This document shows positions 27,053-34,510 of a DNA stretch of 64,000 bases, one piece after another. Source of the stretch: Perlabentimonas sp034003245 (GTDB taxonomy: Bacteria > Bacteroidota > Bacteroidia > Bacteroidales > Tenuifilaceae); NCBI GenBank assembly GCA_034003245.1, contig JAVEYY010000012.1:49214-113213 (forward strand), written 5' to 3'. The notes below the pieces were generated by a model, which was not told where the DNA came from, made no database searches, and was given only the letters and a program-made list of their open reading frames with translations. The position numbers and the translations under genes are program-made. Each line of letters starts with the position of its first letter. The first letter of the stretch is position 1.

Positions 27053-27194
27053 CGAAATTTAACTTAACACACCCTTAATGCAAACACCCCAAAAACACCC
27101 TTTCAACGTTACTATATTAACGTATTAACAGCACTTTACAAAACAGTAGACTGTTAATAAAAATTAAGATATGTTTAAATGTATTTAGTTTTTG

Positions 27195-27214
27195 TGGTGC
27201 AATTGTGGTGTAAT
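27195..27214 (+). repeat. left arm-type site pair
   Basis: TGGTGCAAT (27195) and TGGTGTAAT (27206), 11 bp apart. The same pair with the same spacing and orientation occurs near the right end (34438). Likely integrase arm-type or excisionase sites; they also abut the integrase -7 box. Confidence 0.6.
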
Positions 27215-27218
27215 TTAT

Positions 27219-27226
27219 TAACTTTG
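27219..27226 (+). promoter_or_regulatory. -7 promoter box of the integrase gene
   Basis: TAACTTTG matches TAnnTTTG, 29 bp before the ATG. The 11-bp-spaced arm-type sites overlap its upstream region, so integrase may repress its own promoter. Confidence 0.5.
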
Positions 27227-27255
27227 CATAAAGGTTAATTAAATATTTTTGTGCT

Positions 27256-28515
27256 ATGGCAACTATTCAATATTTCACACGGTCAACTTCCAAGGGTAAA
27301 CTTGTTAAAATTCGCATTAGGTTTAGGGATGGGCGAAAAGTTGACTTATTAGCAGATAGTGGCATACAGGTTAAAAGCGACCACTGGAGCAACAAAACGC
27401 AAACGGTTAAGAACGTTGCAGATGCTATTTACAAAGACGACGTTAACACCACGCTAAGGGAGTTGAGCAACGCAATACTAAGGGAACTTCCAAAGGGCGA
27501 AAGCATCACAAAGGAGTGGTTAACCTCAACCATTGATAAGTATCACAATCCCGAAAAGTACGAGGCGAAGCAAGTAACCCTCTTTAGTTTTATTCGTGAG
27601 TTTATTGACAAAGCACCCACTAGGATAAACGCCAAAACGGGGCGGCCTGTATGCTATAAGATGCAACGGGAATACGAGCGCACGTTTCACTACCTAGAGG
27701 GATTTGCTAAGAAACAAAAGCGCAGCATTGATTTTATAGATATTGATTTAGACTTTTACCACGACTTTATTAACTACCTTCAAGGCTTAAACCTAGCACA
27801 AAACACCATAGGTAAGAAAATCCAAACGCTAAAGATTTTCCTCAACGCTGCAACCGATATGGGGCACAACAGCAATATGAGTTACAGAAGTCACCGCTTT
27901 ACAGCCATTAATGAGGAAAGCGAAAGCATTTACCTAAATGATACAGAACTAGCAACCCTCTTTGATATGGACTTGAGCAAAGATGTTCGGCTGGAGCGGG
28001 TGCGGGATTTGTTTCTGGTTGGATGCTGGACGGGGTTACGTTTCTCGGACTGGAGCAAGGTAAAACCCTCCAATATCACCAACGGCAATTTAAAACTAAA
28101 GCAGCAAAAGACGGGCGGGGCGGTGCTGATTCCGTTGCACCCTACTGTTGAAAATTTGCTTAGTAAGTACAACGGCAATTTGCCCGAGGTTATCACTAAC
28201 CAAAAGTTTAATGAATACCTAAAGGAGGTTGCTCAAATGGCTGGGTTTAGCGAAACCGTGCAAAAGACCATTACCAAAGGCGGGATAACACGCACCACAA
28301 AATACCAGAAATGGCAGCGGGTTACAACCCACACGGCACGCAGAAGTTTTGCGACCAACCTTTACAACGCCGGATTGCCCTCAATTACCATAATGGCCAT
28401 GACAGGCCACCGCACAGAACAAGCATTTCTAAAATACATAAAGGTAACACCCGACGAACACGCAAACAAGGTGCGGGAACTGTGGCAACGGCAAGCCATG
28501 AGAGTAGTTAACTAA
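27256..28515 (+). CDS. tyrosine-type site-specific integrase
   Basis: A 419-residue recombinase catalysing integration and excision of the element at tRNA-Pro. It has an N-terminal arm-binding domain (about 1-100), a SAM-like core-binding domain (about 105-215) and a catalytic domain with Arg262 (WTGLRFSD), Lys285, His359 and Arg362 (HTARRSF), His385 (MTGHR) and nucleophile Tyr394 (FLKY). All six catalytic residues are present, so it should be active. Typical Bacteroidota integrase length. First gene of the element, 200 bp from attL, with its own -7 box. Confidence 0.95.
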   Translation: MATIQYFTRSTSKGKLVKIRIRFRDGRKVDLLADSGIQVKSDHWSNKTQTVKNVADAIYKDDVNTTLRELSNAILRELPKGESITKEWLTSTIDKYHNPEKYEAKQVTLFSFIREFIDKAPTRINAKTGRPVCYKMQREYERTFHYLEGFAKKQKRSIDFIDIDLDFYHDFINYLQGLNLAQNTIGKKIQTLKIFLNAATDMGHNSNMSYRSHRFTAINEESESIYLNDTELATLFDMDLSKDVRLERVRDLFLVGCWTGLRFSDWSKVKPSNITNGNLKLKQQKTGGAVLIPLHPTVENLLSKYNGNLPEVITNQKFNEYLKEVAQMAGFSETVQKTITKGGITRTTKYQKWQRVTTHTARRSFATNLYNAGLPSITIMAMTGHRTEQAFLKYIKVTPDEHANKVRELWQRQAMRVVN

Positions 28516-28525
28516 AAAAAGGAAT

Positions 28526-29269
28526 ATGAAAAAAAAGGAGACTTTTGACTTTGATAAATTCATTGATGAACTATTGTCAATAAATAGCATAGTGGAATTA
28601 CACAGAAAACTTGAACTAGGTTTTCATACATACCCACTGAAAGGGATTGTTACTGTAACCATTAGGCCAGAATATAGTTTATCTACCCCAGAGAGACCAA
28701 TTTACATGTCAAACACCAACAATGAAGAGAAAGAAGAGTTTTTAGATGTTTTAGCCGTAATAATAAAAACTCCAAAAAATTCAAATCAGTTTAAAAATGA
28801 AGAGATACCTCAAATTATTGAAAAGTGGATTGAGAAGAAACGCAAAACAATTGGAATTGAAAAGCAAACAATTGATGAGAAACAGAAAACACCAATAAAA
28901 GATTTTGGCTTACGAGTTGGCGTTGATCAAACCAAGGTAAAACATTATCATAATTGGCTTTTAAAAAATAAATACATTGATAATACCCTAGAAGAGTTTG
29001 AAATGGTTTTTAGCAACTCTTCAATAAGTGCTGATAATTGGAAACCTATACGATGGTTACGTAAAGGACGAAAAAACGCACCACATAGAACAGCACTAGC
29101 AGCACTTTGTTTTCATTTATTACAAGTTGGACGTTCAAATACACAAGCCGAAAAGTTAAGCCATTTTTTTGTTGATGATAAAGGCAATAAGGTTATACCA
29201 AATTTAAACCAAGGCGAAGACAAGTTTAACAAATACATACCCTCAAATAAAATTCTGTACGGCTCGTAA
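28526..29269 (+). CDS. AT-rich hypothetical protein of the element
   Basis: A 247-residue, highly charged protein that I do not recognise. About 45-125 is Glu/Lys-rich helix; about 130-165 reads like a small winged-helix or HTH (LRVGVDQTKVKHYHNWLLKN); the C-terminal part has DNWKPIRWLRKGR, then AALAALCFHLLQVG and LSHFFVDDKGNKVIPNLN, an arrangement seen in proteins that follow integrases in Bacteroidota elements. Base composition is visibly lower in GC than the integrase and ATPase genes, suggesting separate acquisition. It starts 10 bp after the integrase and may be cotranscribed. Could be regulatory or cargo. Confidence 0.55.
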   Translation: MKKKETFDFDKFIDELLSINSIVELHRKLELGFHTYPLKGIVTVTIRPEYSLSTPERPIYMSNTNNEEKEEFLDVLAVIIKTPKNSNQFKNEEIPQIIEKWIEKKRKTIGIEKQTIDEKQKTPIKDFGLRVGVDQTKVKHYHNWLLKNKYIDNTLEEFEMVFSNSSISADNWKPIRWLRKGRKNAPHRTALAALCFHLLQVGRSNTQAEKLSHFFVDDKGNKVIPNLNQGEDKFNKYIPSNKILYGS

Positions 29270-29362
29270 ATACCTCCAAATACTAGCAATACGGTTTATT
29301 ACGGCTCAATACTATCGTGCTAAAACACTGATTATCTGTGCATTAATATTTGTTTGTTGATG

Positions 29363-29370
29363 TAAATTTG
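29363..29370 (+). promoter_or_regulatory. -7 promoter box of the replication/packaging gene run
   Basis: TAAATTTG matches TAnnTTTG, 16 bp before the ATG at 29387 and 25 bp before the alternative ATG at 29396. Confidence 0.5.
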
Positions 29371-29386
29371 TAGCAACTAATACAAA

Positions 29387-29689
29387 ATGGTTGCTATGGA
29401 CTTACAACAATTAATTACTGCCGAAAACATTACCTTTCAAATCAAGGGGAACGACCTCACAGCCTTTGCCAATCAGGTTGCAACTCAGGTGCTCACAACT
29501 TTCGCTAAGAGCCAACCCGCACCCCCTGCCGGAGAAACTTACCTAACTACCGATCAAGTTTGCGAAAAACTTTCAATATCCCGTGTTACCCTTTGGGATT
29601 GGGATAGAAAGGGCATTACCCACCCCGTAAGGTTTGGGAACTTGAAACGCTACAGGCTATCGGAACTTGAAAAAATGGGAGCAAAATAA
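29387..29689 (+). CDS. excisionase-like helix-turn-helix protein
   Basis: A 100-residue protein whose C-terminal half is a MerR/excisionase-type HTH: YLTTDQVCEKLSISRVTLWDW followed by a wing with RFGNLKRYRLSELEKM, where the conserved R-Y-R-L-S-E-L motif directs the domain to DNA. The N-terminal half is a short amphipathic region. Such proteins direct excision or regulate early genes. The second in-frame ATG at 29396 would give a leader length closer to that of other genes here. It follows its own -7 box and precedes the HTH and replication genes. Confidence 0.8.
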   Translation: MVAMDLQQLITAENITFQIKGNDLTAFANQVATQVLTTFAKSQPAPPAGETYLTTDQVCEKLSISRVTLWDWDRKGITHPVRFGNLKRYRLSELEKMGAK

Positions 29690-29748
29690 AAAAAGCCCCG
29701 AGGCATGGAGGGCTTTGGGGCAAGGGTAAAACATTAAACGGTAAGGAT

Positions 29749-29991
29749 ATGAGCAAAGGTAAACACTTTACAAATCAAATGCAAATCGTCCGAGGTGCAT
29801 GGAGCAGCACCCCCAAAACGATGCTGCAAGTTTCTAAAGAAACGGGCATTTTAAGAGCCAATATTTGCAGGTACGTAGCCAAATGGAAGCGCACCAATAG
29901 AATAATACTGCATGGCTTTGGGCTTTGTCCTATCAGTAAGCATAGGGCTGGTTACTATTCTACAAACCTAAAAGCGCAGGGCAATGGTTAA
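29749..29991 (+). CDS. small HTH-like protein
   Basis: An 80-residue basic protein with MLQVSKETGILRANICRYV, which reads as a helix-turn-helix, and a basic tail. Its last eight bases overlap the start of the ATPase gene, so the two are translationally coupled. Possibly a replication or copy-number regulator for the element. Family not recognised. Confidence 0.6.
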   Translation: MSKGKHFTNQMQIVRGAWSSTPKTMLQVSKETGILRANICRYVAKWKRTNRIILHGFGLCPISKHRAGYYSTNLKAQGNG

Positions 29992-31057
29992 CACGCATCA
30001 ACTCGAAGACGGTTTTTTTACGGGTGTAAAAATTCCCTCAACTCCTGCAGAAATACTAAAATCAGTTGAGGTTAACCCATACACTGATATTGAGAAACCA
30101 CCAACAGCCATTGAGATACACACAGGCGGGAACGTTGCCCCGAGTTTTACGCTGGGAAATTTCAGCATGGTAATAGGTAAGGCGAAGAGCAAAAAAACGT
30201 TTCTGCTCACTGGATTAGCCGCCGCCGTCACCTCAAACGCATGGGCACTGGATATGATTAAAGGAGTTTTGCCCCCGGACAAAAGAGCCGTTTTGTACTT
30301 CGATACGGAGCAAAGCGAATACCACTTAAACAAAACCATAAAGCGAGTATTACGCCAAGCCCGAGACCTGACAAACTTTAGAGCCTATGGTTTACGCAAG
30401 TTTAAACCAGCCGAACGGCTCAAACTCATTGAATTTGCATTATACCATAACCAAAATATTGGGATTGTATTTATAGACGGCATTAGGGATTTGCTAACTA
30501 AGGGAATTAACGATGAAGAGGAGGCGACTGAGTTAACCAGCAAGTTTCTTAAATGGACTGCCGAACTAAATATTCATATCGTCACTGTATTACACCAGAA
30601 TAAAACCGATGTTAACGCCCGCGGGGTAATTGGCACGGAATGTTTGAACAAGGCCGAAACCACCATATCAGTTGCAGTGGATAGCATCGACAAAAACGTT
30701 AGTACAGTTAGTTGTGAGTTTAACCGAGAATTAGGCTTTAACGATTTCGCATTTAGGATAAATGAAGAGGGCTTGCCCGAGCCTTGCGATATGCCAGAAA
30801 ATCCCAACGCAAAGCCCAAGGCAGCCAACCCCGACCAGTTGACAGACGAACAGCATTTTAAAGTTTTGGGCGAGGTTTTCAAATCAAATCCTAGTCCTAA
30901 GTATAGAGAATTATGGCAGGCTGTTAAAGTAACCTACGGTTCGCAGCAAGTAAGAATAGGCGACAATCGGGCAAAAGACTTTTTAGCGTACTATCAGCAA
31001 ATGGAATGGATAAGCAAAGACGGGATGCAATATAAATACAACAGAGCGATCTTTTAA
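29984..31057 (+). CDS. RepA/RecA-like replication ATPase
   Basis: A 357-residue P-loop ATPase. Walker A is GKAKSKKT (65-72), preceded by NFSMVIG; a DTEQSEYH motif resembles the RepA/DnaB-like sensor; Walker B is IGIVFIDGIRDL; an H-Q-N (LHQNK) motif follows. This is the AAA_25/RepA helicase-like family used by small plasmids, phages and satellites to start replication. The C-terminal part (about 285-357) looks like a winged-helix DNA-binding domain (QQVRIGDNRAKDFLAYYQQ). Upstream overlap with the HTH gene and the downstream repeat cluster at 31056 fit a Rep protein acting at an adjacent origin. Confidence 0.8.
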   Translation: MVNTHQLEDGFFTGVKIPSTPAEILKSVEVNPYTDIEKPPTAIEIHTGGNVAPSFTLGNFSMVIGKAKSKKTFLLTGLAAAVTSNAWALDMIKGVLPPDKRAVLYFDTEQSEYHLNKTIKRVLRQARDLTNFRAYGLRKFKPAERLKLIEFALYHNQNIGIVFIDGIRDLLTKGINDEEEATELTSKFLKWTAELNIHIVTVLHQNKTDVNARGVIGTECLNKAETTISVAVDSIDKNVSTVSCEFNRELGFNDFAFRINEEGLPEPCDMPENPNAKPKAANPDQLTDEQHFKVLGEVFKSNPSPKYRELWQAVKVTYGSQQVRIGDNRAKDFLAYYQQMEWISKDGMQYKYNRAIF

Positions 31058-31160
31058 ACCAGTTTAGTTAGTGGTTTAGTTTAGCGTATAGATATACGCT
31101 TAAACTACTAAACCAGTTTAACCGACTAGAATAAACTAGTTTAAACCAGTAAACCAGTAA
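31056..31160. repeat. iteron-like repeats and inverted repeat: candidate replication origin
   Basis: AAACCAGTTTA at 31056 and 31110, AAACTAGTTTA at 31133, and AAACCAGTAAACCAGTAA at 31143-31160. Centred at 31091, AGCGTATA/TATACGCT with flanking TGGTTTAG and CTAAACCA make a near-perfect inverted repeat of about 20 bp per arm. AT-rich, 105 bp, directly between the Rep-like ATPase stop and the polymerase-like gene. The layout is that of a plasmid or satellite origin. Confidence 0.6.
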
Positions 31161-31162
31161 GC

Positions 31163-32455
31163 ATGAAACCAACAGCACCAAATGACTTTATAGAGTACGT
31201 TCGCACGCTCATGTTTTGGCGGTTGAGGCTAAAGAATGAGCCTGAGCGCACGGCGGTTTTTATTCCGTGGGATAAGGTGCTGGAACTAATCCCAACCGAT
31301 ACCAAAGCGATATTGGCCGGGCTGGTTGCCAGCGGTGAACTCGAAGTAACACAGCACACCAGCCCCGAGGGCAAAACATACAACATGTACAAGGCATTGC
31401 GCCCGGGCTACATTGTGCCCCACCTGCTAGAACCCAAGGGCGCGCCGTTAACCCCCTTGCACAGCGTTATGATGCAGCACTTACTCCAAGTTGAGTTGCC
31501 CGACGATTCCGAAACCTCAATCTATTTTAAGTCATTCCAACTGTTGAAACACGACTTTTTGCGGCTATTCTTTACGGTCGATCAGTTTTGCGGGCGGGTG
31601 CATACGCCACTAACAAACCTACACAGGCCATTGCGCAAACATCTAGTTTTTTATGGTTGCCCCGTGGCAAGTCTGGACGTGGCGCAAATGCAACCCACCA
31701 TACTAGGTAAGATATTACTCGAAAACATTGGCGCAAATGAGTTTTCGGGCTGGATTAGCAGCGGTTTAGATGTTTATGATATGATAACAGCCAAAGCCAA
31801 TTTAGAAACCCGAGACCAAGGCAAAAAGCGGTTTTTTGAGATACTATTCAGCAAGCCTAACGATTCACTTACAAAGATGTTTGGAGCAAGCGACTGGATA
31901 ACGTGGATAAATGAAATAAAGAGCCAAGCCCTCGAGGTTAACCCGCACAGCGCAGAGAAACCCCATAGTAATTTAGCCTATTTGCTGCAATCAACTGAGG
32001 TTAAAATAATGCAAAAGGTTTGGACAAAATTGTCCGCTGCAAGTATTCCGTTTATCAGCATACATGACGAAATAATTACACAGAAGCACCACATACAGCA
32101 AGCAGGCGAAATATTCAACAGCATACTAAAAACAGAGTTTACTCACTACAGGTTGAACAGCAAGGCAGGAGACGACCCCGCAACCATGCCAACACCCACA
32201 CCCGCACCACAGGCCAAAATAAGCCTACTTGAACTGCAGCGGATATGGTATTGCCAAATGCTCGAAGCGCAATTTAAGGGCGAAACACAGCCCGAAAATA
32301 CCCTAAAGTTAGGGCGGTGCAATAGCATTCAGGACGCTAAAGAACTATTCACAGCCCACTACCATGCCATTATCAGCAACCCAACCAACGAAACACAACC
32401 CTATTTAGAACGATTACAGACAACAAGCCAAGTATTAACCACTAATATGAATTGA
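31163..32455 (+). CDS. divergent family-A-polymerase-like protein
   Basis: A 430-residue protein. Residues 1-85 look like a winged helix. The core has the order of family-A (Pol I/T7-like) polymerase motifs: GRVHTPLTNLHRPLRKHL (144-161); SLDVAQMQPTIL (170-181, motif A with Asp172, compare DYSQIELR); RDQGKKRFFEILFS (217-230, motif-B-like Arg and Lys); LLQSTEVKIMQKVW (274-287, compare the Gln helix QGTAADIIKRAM of Pol I); and FISIHDEIITQ (297-307, motif C, compare VHDELVFEV). No exonuclease domain. It lies next to the Rep ATPase and origin-like repeats, so an element-encoded replicase or repair/priming polymerase is plausible. Identification rests on motifs only. Confidence 0.6.
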   Translation: MKPTAPNDFIEYVRTLMFWRLRLKNEPERTAVFIPWDKVLELIPTDTKAILAGLVASGELEVTQHTSPEGKTYNMYKALRPGYIVPHLLEPKGAPLTPLHSVMMQHLLQVELPDDSETSIYFKSFQLLKHDFLRLFFTVDQFCGRVHTPLTNLHRPLRKHLVFYGCPVASLDVAQMQPTILGKILLENIGANEFSGWISSGLDVYDMITAKANLETRDQGKKRFFEILFSKPNDSLTKMFGASDWITWINEIKSQALEVNPHSAEKPHSNLAYLLQSTEVKIMQKVWTKLSAASIPFISIHDEIITQKHHIQQAGEIFNSILKTEFTHYRLNSKAGDDPATMPTPTPAPQAKISLLELQRIWYCQMLEAQFKGETQPENTLKLGRCNSIQDAKELFTAHYHAIISNPTNETQPYLERLQTTSQVLTTNMN

Positions 32456-32456
32456 T

Positions 32457-32567
32457 ATGAGAATCTTTAAACAAAACACAATCGAGTTACTTTTTTGCAT
32501 CTGTATGGGTGCGCTGATCGGTTCGGCAGTTGCTGAACTAGTTATTCATCTATTTTTTAACCTTTAA
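32457..32567 (+). CDS. 36-residue membrane peptide
   Basis: ATG 32457 to TAA 32567, two bases after the polymerase-like stop. Sequence begins MRIFKQNTIELLF and has one hydrophobic helix (CICMGALIGSAVAELVIHLF) covering most of the peptide. Position in the tight operon and the clear TM helix support a real small gene; function unknown. Confidence 0.45.
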   Translation: MRIFKQNTIELLFCICMGALIGSAVAELVIHLFFNL

Positions 32568-32579
32568 TCATTTATCAAC

Positions 32580-33188
32580 ATGAAAACAGTAAACATTTTT
32601 GAAGACAAGCAGAAACTTGAAAACTTGGAGTCAGTAATCAACTCAGGCGTTGAGAAGGTGCAAGCCTTGGTAAACGAGTTTAACGCCCTTGGCATGGGTG
32701 AGCTAGAGCCCCACGAGCTCCCTAAACTAATGAGAGACCCGCTCGGCCTGTACAGTAGCCGGACGGAAAACATTGAGATACCCAGCCAATTCGATCGGGA
32801 TAAGTATTTGCAGTTGCTAAACTTACCCTCAACCCAACGGCTTACAAGTGCCTGGGATGCGCTCAAAAGCAACGATATGGTAAGAAGCCCTGACCTCTTA
32901 ATGCTAATAGCAGATAAGGTATTGCCCAACAGGGATGAAGTGGAGCAGCTAAAAGGGTATTACAGGGTAACAGTGACTGAGGACAGCCCCGAACACTACA
33001 GGGCGAAGGATTACTTCCAGTTTATTTCGGTATTGAACAAAATTGCATCGAACAGGCAGCACGTACTCACCAACACCGCCGGAACAAACGTACTGCTTGA
33101 TATTGTGAGTGTGAAACGTGACGATGACGGAATGTTGATTGCCGTACCAACACTAGACAAGCTCAAGCAGTATATTTCGGGCAAGTGA
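32580..33188 (+). CDS. hypothetical protein of the element
   Basis: A 202-residue acidic protein, mostly helical, starting MKTVNIFEDKQKLENLESVI; the C-terminal half (FQFISVLNKIASNRQHVLTN) has no recognised motif. It follows the small membrane peptide and precedes the small-terminase-like gene in the same operon. Could be a packaging or helper-interaction factor; nothing in the sequence decides. Confidence 0.6.
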   Translation: MKTVNIFEDKQKLENLESVINSGVEKVQALVNEFNALGMGELEPHELPKLMRDPLGLYSSRTENIEIPSQFDRDKYLQLLNLPSTQRLTSAWDALKSNDMVRSPDLLMLIADKVLPNRDEVEQLKGYYRVTVTEDSPEHYRAKDYFQFISVLNKIASNRQHVLTNTAGTNVLLDIVSVKRDDDGMLIAVPTLDKLKQYISGK

Positions 33189-33216
33189 TTGTAAACAACT
33201 ATAAACTAGCAATGCG

Positions 33217-33516
33217 ATGCCATTCAAAAAAGGTGACGAACGGATAAACCGAGACGGCCGGAAGCGGGGAAAACCCAACCGGACAACCGAGCAACTAAGG
33301 CAGCTGGTGCAGTCATTCATTGAAACCAACATTGAGGATATACAAGACCAGTACGACTTATTGGAGGCTAAAGACAAACTGCTATTTCTGGAGAAACTGC
33401 TTAAAGTGGTGTTACCCCCGCCGATCATTTCTTTAGAGCAGCTGAGCGAAGAGGATATTGAACGTTTAATTAACAAGCTGAGAGATGACCAAAAGAGCCA
33501 AAATACAGGAACTTAG
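33217..33516 (+). CDS. small-terminase-like / DUF5681-like protein
   Basis: A 99-residue protein with the pattern F-x-K-G-D-E-R-I-N-x-x-G-R-K-R-G-x-P-N-x-T-T near the start, then helical segments RQLVQSFIETNIEDIQDQY and LLFLEKLLKVVLPPPI. This matches the N-terminal GRPKG-type region and helical core of small terminase-like/DUF5681 proteins from Bacteroidota phages. In phage satellites a small terminase redirects the helper's packaging. No large terminase is present in the element. Its 3' end overlaps the next frame by 32 bp. Confidence 0.6.
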   Translation: MPFKKGDERINRDGRKRGKPNRTTEQLRQLVQSFIETNIEDIQDQYDLLEAKDKLLFLEKLLKVVLPPPIISLEQLSEEDIERLINKLRDDQKSQNTGT

Positions 33517-33718
33517 AGACCTATTGAGGCCGTTTCTCAAGCCCCTTGGATTCAACAGCATGAAGGTGTACAGGGTTGACGAGCCAATTAAGGACTCTGA
33601 TTTGTTCAAGTGTAGCGATAACGGGCAAATATTGCCCTACAGCGAAGTTAAGAAGATTACTAATCCCAAACCGTGGGTTTGGAAAATTTGCGGCAATGGG
33701 CAGTCAGGCAAAAATTAG
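33485..33718 (+). CDS. small hypothetical protein, overlapping gene
   Basis: A 77-residue frame starting MTKRAKIQELRDLLRPF and overlapping its neighbours by 32 bp upstream and 23 bp downstream. Its N-terminus (AKIQELRDLL-P) resembles that of the following protein (AKIRELLKLFEP), hinting at a small duplicated module. Function unknown. Confidence 0.5.
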   Translation: MTKRAKIQELRDLLRPFLKPLGFNSMKVYRVDEPIKDSDLFKCSDNGQILPYSEVKKITNPKPWVWKICGNGQSGKN

Positions 33719-34001
33719 AGAATTGCTGAAACTATTCGAGCCAGAAAAAAAGGGCTGTAGAATAGTTATACCAGCGGGCAAGTGGTACACTGATTTAGTG
33801 GAGACCAAGCCCATTGAGATATGGGAACGTGAGTACAAAACGGTAGTAATCGCTAAACCGGATATGCACGTGCTGTTATATCTTTGGAACTTCGACCCCC
33901 CGAGCGAAGCCCTCGGCCTACTATCTAAGGTTGACCGAACGGAAGAGGAGGAGAAACGGCTGGATCAGCTGTTAAGTGTGACGATAAGCCCCGCCGATTG
34001 A
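33696..34001 (+). CDS. small hypothetical protein, last gene of the element
   Basis: A 101-residue protein from ATG 33696, chosen because it fits the operon and shares MxxxAKIRELLKLFEP with the preceding gene; the open frame to 33576 lies inside that gene. Contains VIPAGKWYTDLVETKPIEIWE and an acidic C-terminus. The stop codon sits in the loop of the terminator. Function unknown. Confidence 0.55.
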   Translation: MGSQAKIRELLKLFEPEKKGCRIVIPAGKWYTDLVETKPIEIWEREYKTVVIAKPDMHVLLYLWNFDPPSEALGLLSKVDRTEEEEKRLDQLLSVTISPAD

Positions 34002-34013
34002 GCGGGGTTTTTT
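33989..34013 (+). terminator. intrinsic terminator of the element operon
   Basis: CCCCGC (33989-33994) and GCGGGG (34002-34007) around a 7-nt loop that contains the TGA stop of the last gene, then TTTTTT. A clear rightward terminator. Confidence 0.88.
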
Positions 34014-34062
34014 GTTGTGATCGTAATTAGGGGGAATTACCCCCCATGTAAACCTTAGAGTT

Positions 34063-34211
34063 ATAGAAATAACTGATTATCAATGTTTGTGCAAAAGCGT
34101 TCAAATATCTGAAAGCGAAGGGCGTTAACTGCTTATCAATCAATGCTCATTTTTGAGTAGTGCAGGGCGTTAAATTGCTTACACCCCGATAGAAATAACT
34201 GATTATCAATG
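34063..34211 (+). repeat. direct repeats near the right end of the element
   Basis: A 23-bp repeat ATAGAAATAACTGATTATCA+ATG at 34063-34085 and 34189-34211, with a third shorter match AACTGCTTATCAAT at 34127; and GGGCGTTAA-(A)-TGCTTA twice (34120, 34165). Candidate Rep, Xis or packaging-recognition sites. Confidence 0.6.
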
Positions 34212-34437
34212 GACAGATTTGTCCAAACGTAAACCATAGCGATTATTGCAGAACCTTTGCTCCATAAAATTATTGAGCAGAATGTAGGGTATTTGATAAG
34301 ATTATGAATAACCTCATTAAATAATATTATTAAACCAGCGACTTTATAACAAAATTGTTAATAAGTGGGGTAACTATTTTTTTTGATAGCCTTGTAGGGT
34401 TAAAAATGGGGTGCAAAAACTAGGTTTTTTTGCATCG

Positions 34438-34457
34438 TGGTGCAATGCTGGTGCAAT
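34438..34457 (+). repeat. right arm-type site pair
   Basis: TGGTGCAAT at 34438 and 34449, 11 bp apart, matching the left-end pair at 27195/27206 in sequence, spacing and orientation; 54 bp inside attR. Confidence 0.6.
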
Positions 34458-34462
34458 ATTCA

Positions 34463-34504
34463 CAATAAAAAAACGCAACCAATTAATATTTAACTGATTG
34501 CGTT
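34463..34504 (-). terminator. element-supplied terminator for tRNA-Pro
   Basis: Arms AACGCAA (34472-34478) and TTGCGTT (34498-34504); on the minus strand T7 follows. It lies a few bases past the tRNA-Pro 3' end, replacing the ancestral terminator that the insertion moved to 26991. Confidence 0.65.
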
Positions 34505-34510
34505 CTAATG

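Larger units (their letters stand above)
34002..34510. other. right end of the element, gene-free
   Basis: No gene seen. Holds the operon terminator, three copies of AACTG[A/C]TTATCAAT (34071, 34127, 34197), the 11-bp-spaced arm-type pair (34438) and a terminator just inside attR (34463-34504). Confidence 0.6.

Noticed and set aside
29692..29726. Possible terminator after the excisionase-like gene
   Set aside because: AAAGCCC/GGGCTTT can pair but no U-run follows on the plus strand and the next gene starts 23 bp later.
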